Program-made: the position numbers and the translations under genes
Shown: in pieces, positions 59,378 to 64,000 of the stretch
How positions within the stretch are numbered: the first letter of the stretch is position 1
Layout: the number at the start of each line of letters is the position of its first letter
Assembly: GCF_016909125.1 (NCBI RefSeq)
Contig: NZ_JAFBFD010000012.1
Coordinates: 1-64,000 of the forward strand
Source of the DNA: Enterococcus lemanii
GTDB taxonomy: Bacteria; Bacillota; Bacilli; Lactobacillales; Enterococcaceae
Direction: 5' to 3'
Length of the DNA stretch: 64,000 nucleotides
The notes under the pieces: generated by a model
The model's input: the letters and a program-made list of their open reading frames with translations, nothing else
Databases searched by the model: none
Told to the model about the DNA's origin: nothing

Positions 59378-61522
59378 TTATTTTGAAAAAGAGAGAAAAT
59401 CGATATAGCCCTTTTCACCGATTATTACAGCGGCATTATAGGTCTTTTTATCTTTAGTTTTGATCCCTTTCACAATAGTCTCTTTGCCTTGCAGCAACTC
59501 TCTCACATTCGTCTTCGTCAGTTTTTTCTTACGAAAATTGTTTGCTAGAGTAAAGGTACAGTTAGGATAATTTGAACAGCCGTAAAAGGATTTTTTCAGG
59601 ACAATGTTATTGCCACACTTCGGACATTTCCCAACGATATTTTTTTCTGCTTCTTTTTCCTTTTGTTCTTGGTAATCAGAAAAACTGATGTTTTCAATAT
59701 CACTCGGTACAACTTCCAATAAATGGACAATGAATTTTTTGATGTTATTGAGGAAGTTTTCTTGATTACCTTCTCTTTTCCCAATTTTTTTCAAATAGGC
59801 TTCCCATTTTGCCGTCATTTCCGCGCTTGTTAAAAGGTGCTGGCTTTTTACTGCCTGGCACAGGAGTTTGCCTTTTTCCGTTACAAGCAATTTATTTTTA
59901 ACGACTTTGATATATTCTTTTTGCTTCAACGTTTCAATAATGCTGGCTCTTGTCGCTTCGGTACCGATACCTTCCACTTCTTGTAAAATTTTGATTGCTT
60001 CTTCATCATCAACCGTTTTATTGGCGGTTTTCATAGCGGTTAACAACGTACCTTCTGTAAAAGCTTTCGGTGGTTGCGTTTCCTTCTCCACGCTTTTGAC
60101 ATTCACGCTGGCACCCTCTCCGATGATAACTAGCGGTAATGTTTGAACGTCTTCTTTTTCTTCTTGATTTTGTTGACTAAATAAAACTTTCCAACCTTCT
60201 TGTTTCGGCATTTTTCCTATAGATTGAAATAGTAAGTCAGCTACTTTCGTCTGGATCTTGGTTTCTTCATACAGATAATCAGGTAAAAACATAGCAACGG
60301 TCGTTTTAACGACTAAAGCATAAATCTTTCGTTGTAATTCGTCCATTTTTGCCAATGCCGCTGTACTTGGCACTTGTTTGGTTGGGATAATAGCATGGTG
60401 TTCTTGCACCTTGCTATTGTCCACGTAACGCTTTCTAGGCGACGTTTGAACCATTTCAAGATCTTGATTCAAATAATGGCAATACTTTCCAAAATTTGTC
60501 TTTAAATAGGCAAATTCGTTCTCAGTAATAAACGGTGTATCGGTTCTCGGATAACTCAATAATTTGGCTTCGTATAACCCTTGAACGGCTTTTAAGGTTT
60601 GACTTGCTGTCGCTTTATACAATTGATTGACTTTTGATTGCAAGCTACTTAAAGAAAACAAACTTGGGCTATTCGTTTTCTTTTCTTTTGTTTGTACATC
60701 CGCTATTCTTCCTTCTTGATTGCCTATTTCAGCGTGTTTAGAAGAAAGATAGGTTAATAGTTCATCTTTACTAGAAAATCGCTGTGTAGGGATAAGAGTG
60801 CCTTTAAACGTTCCTTGTTTGACCGTGATGTCTGCTTCTATCTCGAAAAATGGCTCTTTTTTAAACTGTTCGATGGCTTCCTGGCGTTGATAAATCATAT
60901 AAAGCGTCGGTGTTTGTACACGGCCTAACGAAAATGTTCCTTGTACACCTTTTTTTTGCAAATTTAACGTATATAAAGGACTGGCATTCATGCCAATCAG
61001 CCAATCCGCAATCTGGCGTGTTTGTGCTTCTTGATAAAAAGGGTAGTAGTCCGAGCCCTCTTTTAAGTTTTTAAAGCCTTCGTAAATCACATCTTTTTCT
61101 AAGCTATTAATCCATAATCGTTTATACGTCTTTTCTTTCGAAAAGGCATTTGCTTGATGGATAATCGACCAAGCGATATTTTCTCCTTCTCGATCGCTAT
61201 CTGTTGCAACAATGATAGTCGTCGCCTTTTTTAAAAGTTCCGCAACAATTTTAAATTGCTTCTTTTTATCCTTAGACACTTCAAATTCATAGTGCTTTGG
61301 AAAAATCGGTAACGCTGTCAGCGACCACTTTTGCCATTTTTCATCGTAATGTCCTGGCTCTGCTAATTCAACTAAATGACCAAAACCAAACGTAATAAAG
61401 GTTTCATCTTTAAAAATGGGATCTTTAATCTCAAAATAGCCGTCCTTTTTGTTACTTTGTTTCAGAGCACTCGCATAAGCTAGTGCCTGGCTTGGTTTTT
61501 CTGCTAATATCACTGTGCTCAC
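59378..61522 (-). CDS. topB: Type IA DNA topoisomerase III
   Basis: A 714-residue protein; GTG 61522 is chosen (AGAGGTGATT upstream), giving MSTVILAEKPSQAL. Toprim acidic cluster ATDSDREGEN. The catalytic Tyr is in LLSYPRTDTPF. A C-terminal four-Cys zinc ribbon (KCPKCGN...YGCSNYPNC) follows. Such plasmid TopB proteins decatenate or help process DNA in theta replication and transfer. It is downstream of a palindromic operator and the 186-residue gene. An intact copy; a broken second copy lies at 39.4 kb. Confidence 0.95.
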   Translation of the reverse strand: MSTVILAEKPSQALAYASALKQSNKKDGYFEIKDPIFKDETFITFGFGHLVELAEPGHYDEKWQKWSLTALPIFPKHYEFEVSKDKKKQFKIVAELLKKATTIIVATDSDREGENIAWSIIHQANAFSKEKTYKRLWINSLEKDVIYEGFKNLKEGSDYYPFYQEAQTRQIADWLIGMNASPLYTLNLQKKGVQGTFSLGRVQTPTLYMIYQRQEAIEQFKKEPFFEIEADITVKQGTFKGTLIPTQRFSSKDELLTYLSSKHAEIGNQEGRIADVQTKEKKTNSPSLFSLSSLQSKVNQLYKATASQTLKAVQGLYEAKLLSYPRTDTPFITENEFAYLKTNFGKYCHYLNQDLEMVQTSPRKRYVDNSKVQEHHAIIPTKQVPSTAALAKMDELQRKIYALVVKTTVAMFLPDYLYEETKIQTKVADLLFQSIGKMPKQEGWKVLFSQQNQEEKEDVQTLPLVIIGEGASVNVKSVEKETQPPKAFTEGTLLTAMKTANKTVDDEEAIKILQEVEGIGTEATRASIIETLKQKEYIKVVKNKLLVTEKGKLLCQAVKSQHLLTSAEMTAKWEAYLKKIGKREGNQENFLNNIKKFIVHLLEVVPSDIENISFSDYQEQKEKEAEKNIVGKCPKCGNNIVLKKSFYGCSNYPNCTFTLANNFRKKKLTKTNVRELLQGKETIVKGIKTKDKKTYNAAVIIGEKGYIDFLSFSK

Positions 61523-61537
61523 TAGAATCACCTCTTT

Positions 61538-61555
61538 ATTATTACTAGTAATAAT
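61538..61555. promoter_or_regulatory. Perfect 18-bp palindrome upstream of topB
   Basis: ATTATTACTAGTAATAAT, centred 25 nt before the topB start codon and between the two genes. The core TTACTAGTAA recurs upstream of the 186-residue gene (62177-62186) and in the variant form TTACTGGTAA at 62139-62150. Confidence 0.75.
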
Positions 61556-61556
61556 A

Positions 61557-62117
61557 TCATTTTCCTTGCTCGACTAACCAATTTTCCAATCGTTTGCGCA
61601 GCGTTCGATTGGGATAGGGTAAATCAGTCCATTCGATCAAATCAACGCCTTCAAAGAGTGCAAATTGCCCTAAAATACCAAATTGTACCGTTCGAAAGCC
61701 AAAACGGTCTAAAGCACGTTGGACTTTCAACGGAATTTTGTTGTCAAAGTAATTAATCTCAATGGTTTCCTCGTAACAGTGTTTTAGAATTAAGTTTTTT
61801 TGGTATTCTTTCAGTTCATGGGCAATCATCATTTCTCGTTTTTCAAGCGCTTGTTGGGTGGCTTCTTTGCGCCCAGCCAACACACCTGCTTGATAGCCCT
61901 GCTTGTACGCTAGCTGATGTTGTAGGGGGTCTTCCGTGTCAAAGAATTGCTTGCGGACGATAAATTCTTCTAAACTTTGCTCGTTAATCTGATAGCCTTC
62001 TTTTTTCGATAATAATACCGCTTCAATCTTACCTTGTCGTAACCAACGTCGCAGCATTTGTAGACTAGACGTAACCCCTGCTTGTTCTAAGCGTTTCAAG
62101 GCTTGAGTTGTATTCAT
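61557..62117 (-). CDS. HTH-containing protein, probable regulator of topB
   Basis: A 186-residue protein. Its N-terminus (TTQALKRLEQAGVTSSLQML, RRWLRQGKIEAVLLSKKEGYQINEQS) looks like a MerR/excisionase-type winged helix. The middle is a charged helix, and the C-terminal domain (KVQRALDRFGFRTVQFG) is unknown. It lies 34 nt upstream of topB on the same strand. Related palindromes occur before both genes, which points to autoregulation. GAAAGGG precedes its ATG. The function is inferred from context only. Confidence 0.7.
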   Translation of the reverse strand: MNTTQALKRLEQAGVTSSLQMLRRWLRQGKIEAVLLSKKEGYQINEQSLEEFIVRKQFFDTEDPLQHQLAYKQGYQAGVLAGRKEATQQALEKREMMIAHELKEYQKNLILKHCYEETIEINYFDNKIPLKVQRALDRFGFRTVQFGILGQFALFEGVDLIEWTDLPYPNRTLRKRLENWLVEQGK

Positions 62118-62135
62118 GGCAATCGCCCTTTCTTT

Positions 62136-62186
62136 AATGTTACTGGTAACATTAATATAGCACGAATTACTTAATTTTACTAGTAA
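62136..62186. promoter_or_regulatory. Operator-like palindromes upstream of the 186-residue gene
   Basis: AATGTTACTGGTAACATT (62136-62153; perfect except for the central TG) and TTACTAGTAA (62177-62186). Centre-to-centre distance about 37 nt, or 3.5 helical turns. They share the core of the palindrome before topB. Confidence 0.7.
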
Positions 62187-62266
62187 TTATAAATAGTTTT
62201 ATGACTACTAGGGATATCTAGCTTAACTATGAAATGATAGATTTCTCTTTTTTACCTCTTGTTCCC

Positions 62267-62295
62267 TTTACAAAACAAACATACGTTCGTATAAT
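62267..62295 (+). promoter_or_regulatory. SOS-type promoter of the umuC-like gene with LexA/HdiR-like box
   Basis: TTTACA (62267-62272), 17-nt spacer, TATAAT (62290-62295). Within the spacer CAAACATACGTTCG (62276-62289) matches the Gram-positive LexA consensus CGAACRNRYGTTYG with one mismatch. Repressor bound here would cover the promoter. Confidence 0.8.
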
Positions 62296-62318
62296 TGACC
62301 TAAAAAGAGGTGGATTTT

Positions 62319-63590
62319 ATGTATTTTGACTATAATTTTGAACCTCGAGGCGACTATTTATGTATCGACTGTAAAAGTTTTTATGCTTCTGTTGAATGTG
62401 TGGCACGTGGTCTAAATCCATTGACTGCCATGTTAGTCGTACTATCAGGCGCTGATCGCCCTGGCGGGTTGGTTTTGGCTTCCTCCCCCACTGCTAAAAG
62501 AGTTCTTGGAATATCGAACGTTACACGAAAATTTGAATTGCCTAACCACCCTGATTTGATTCAAGTCCCGCCACGGATGGGGTTATATATCGAAACAAAT
62601 ATGAAAATCGTTAATATTATTCGTCGCTATGTTTCTGATGACGATATTCATGTTTATAGTATCGATGAATTATTTATTCGTTACGATAAAGTGAAAAGTC
62701 TTTATGGAAATGTTGATGTCAAACTCTTTGCAAAAGCGATTATGCGGAAGATTTTGCAAGAGACAGGGATTTATACCACGATTGGGATTGGTGATAATAT
62801 GCTTTTAGCAAAGCTGGCTTTAGATAACGAAGCAAAGAAAAATCCTGATATGATGGCGGAATGGCGCTATGAAGACGTGCCGACAAAGGTTTGGACCATT
62901 AACCCAATCACTGATTTTTGGGGAATTGGAGAAAAAACAGCCCAAAATTTATATAAAAAAGGGATTGATACAATTGAAGATTTGGCAAATTGTAATCCAT
63001 TTTTACTCAAGGAAAGTATGGGAGCTATCGGCGTACAGCTCCATGCACATGCGAACGGGGTTGATCGCAGTCAGATTGATCAGAAGTTTAAGCCATTAGA
63101 AAAATCGGTCTCAAATTCTCAAGTGCTATTGAGAGATTATACAGATATTCGAGAAATTGAAGTCATTGTTCGAGAAATGACTGATTTAGTTGCTTCTCGT
63201 TTGCGGAAGATTCATGCGCAAACAGAGTGTATTAGCTTAAGGATTGGCTATTCCTATACCACTATGTTACCGGGATTTTCTCACCAAATGAAGATACCAG
63301 CAACAGCTAGTACCAAACAGTTGACAGAATATGCCTTAAAGATTTTTCGCGAATATTATATTGACTATGAAGTGCGTAGTGTGGCGATTTCTTGTTCAAA
63401 GTTAATTTATCAAACGAGTATTCAGTTGGATCTTTTTTCTGATCCAGAGAAACTGTTTCAGCAAGAAAAGTTGGATTATCTGTGTGATGAAATTCGAACC
63501 CGGTATGGATTTAAAGCCTTGGTGCATGCTAGTTCACTCTTGCCAGGGGCGACTGCAATTAGTCGAAGTAGCAAGATTGGTGGCCATTAA
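62319..63590 (+). CDS. UmuC/UvrX-like Y-family DNA polymerase
   Basis: A 423-residue protein from ATG 62319 (AAAGAGGTGG upstream). Y-family motifs: DCKSFYASVE with the first catalytic Asp and VYSIDELFI with the catalytic Asp-Glu. HhH region (WGIGEKTAQNLYKKGI) and little-finger domain follow. Near the C-terminus QLDLF is a sliding-clamp binding motif. It is expected to copy past lesions under SOS control, raising survival and mutation after DNA damage or during ssDNA transfer. It is followed by yolD, as in chromosomal and plasmid uvrX operons. Confidence 0.93.
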   Translation: MYFDYNFEPRGDYLCIDCKSFYASVECVARGLNPLTAMLVVLSGADRPGGLVLASSPTAKRVLGISNVTRKFELPNHPDLIQVPPRMGLYIETNMKIVNIIRRYVSDDDIHVYSIDELFIRYDKVKSLYGNVDVKLFAKAIMRKILQETGIYTTIGIGDNMLLAKLALDNEAKKNPDMMAEWRYEDVPTKVWTINPITDFWGIGEKTAQNLYKKGIDTIEDLANCNPFLLKESMGAIGVQLHAHANGVDRSQIDQKFKPLEKSVSNSQVLLRDYTDIREIEVIVREMTDLVASRLRKIHAQTECISLRIGYSYTTMLPGFSHQMKIPATASTKQLTEYALKIFREYYIDYEVRSVAISCSKLIYQTSIQLDLFSDPEKLFQQEKLDYLCDEIRTRYGFKALVHASSLLPGATAISRSSKIGGH

Positions 63591-63613
63591 TCAACGAAAG
63601 GAAGGGATTTCTG

Positions 63614-63985
63614 ATGTCTTATGGCGAAAATTATCAAGATCGAGGGATGGTCAAATGGGCGGGTTTTTATTTGTCTGAACACACAGATACATTAAGCGAT
63701 CAAACGGTAACAGAAAAAAATCGCCCGCAACAAAAAATGCAAATGGACGTGGACGAGATTGGGACAATTTTAAGCGAAGCACAGTTGAAGAATAAACAGG
63801 TGGCCATTCAAATTGAAGAACGAGATGTAAATGGCTATTATAAAGCTGATACTGTGGGATTTATCAAAGGTTATGACGAGTTGGGAATTTTTGTAGGAAG
63901 GACAAAAATTGGCTATGACGAGATTCGACATGTGGAATTTTCAAATGGATTGAAGTGGTCAGATACGAAGCGATTTAAGGTGTAG
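63614..63985 (+). CDS. YolD-like protein
   Basis: A 123-residue protein with YolD-like features (YQDRGMVKWAGFYLSEHTDTL; NGYYKADTVGFIKGYDELG; IGYDEIRHVEFSNGL). YolD-like proteins are thought to replace UmuD as partners of UvrX/YqjW-type polymerases. It begins 23 nt after the polymerase gene, with GAAAGGAAGGG before the ATG. A broken copy of its 3' end is at 26.69 kb. Confidence 0.9.
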   Translation: MSYGENYQDRGMVKWAGFYLSEHTDTLSDQTVTEKNRPQQKMQMDVDEIGTILSEAQLKNKQVAIQIEERDVNGYYKADTVGFIKGYDELGIFVGRTKIGYDEIRHVEFSNGLKWSDTKRFKV

Positions 63986-64000
63986 GTGAAATAGTTTGAT

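Noticed and set aside
59311-59418. 36-residue N-terminal extension of the HigB-type toxin
   Set aside because: It crosses the operator-like inverted repeat and overlaps the end of topB; family proteins begin near MEKPKFEFY.

Overview
The window reads as part of a large conjugative plasmid from an enterococcus or a close relative in the Lactobacillales. The evidence is an Inc18-type replication gene (RepE/RepS/RepR family), a PrgP/PrgO-like partition pair, an Fst toxin locus, a Gram-positive conjugation module of the Prg/Pcf type, and a Tn916-family transposon carrying tet(M). No chromosomal housekeeping gene, rRNA or tRNA was seen. The left edge cuts Tn916 orf20, and the right edge falls just after a YolD-like gene.

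Layout. (1) 1 to about 15.29 kb: the right three quarters of a Tn916-family element, with relaxase orf20 (5' cut), orf19, ardA, T4SS genes orf17 to orf13, the tet(M) leader and tet(M), the regulators orf6/9/10/7/8, xis and int. (2) 15.3-19.8 kb: a minus-strand operon of two dynamin-like GTPases and a small third gene, a likely phage-defence or membrane-remodelling unit of the LeoABC/bacterial dynamin kind. (3) 20-30 kb: Inc18-type replicon, ParA/RHH partition genes, a HTH/coiled-coil segregation-type protein beside a 46-bp perfect palindrome, an Fst type I toxin-antitoxin locus, a RadC-like protein, a serine resolvase, and many broken remnants (yolD, resolvase tail, doc, a second par locus). 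(4) 29.5-39.2 kb: accessory/defence island with an unknown soluble/membrane gene pair, an IS200-type tnpA remnant, an AbiJ/Abi_C-type gene split by a frameshift, a single-polypeptide Type ISP restriction-modification enzyme (LlaGI-like) and a DUF262/DUF1524 protein. (5) 39.5-64 kb: a second plasmid backbone with MOBP relaxase and accessory protein, a probable oriT, PcfB-like protein, ArdC-like protein, iterons and a Rep_3 initiator, then a long conjugation operon (lipoprotein, VirB6-like, VirB3/PrgI-like, VirB4, lytic hydrolase, Maff2 pilin-like protein, VirD4), a HigBA-type TA pair, topoisomerase III with a probable local repressor, and an SOS-type umuC-like/yolD operon.

How the parts fit. 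Two full replication systems, two transfer systems (Tn916 and plasmid) and broken second copies of topB and yolD argue that the plasmid arose by fusion and rearrangement of at least two plasmids. Retention is layered: two replicons, ParA/RHH and coiled-coil partition candidates, Fst and HigBA addiction, and a resolvase. The cargo restricts foreign DNA (Type ISP enzyme, DUF262, Abi, dynamins). ArdA and an ArdC-domain protein may protect the incoming transferred strand. Assignments come from reading the sequence and from remembered families; no database search was run.
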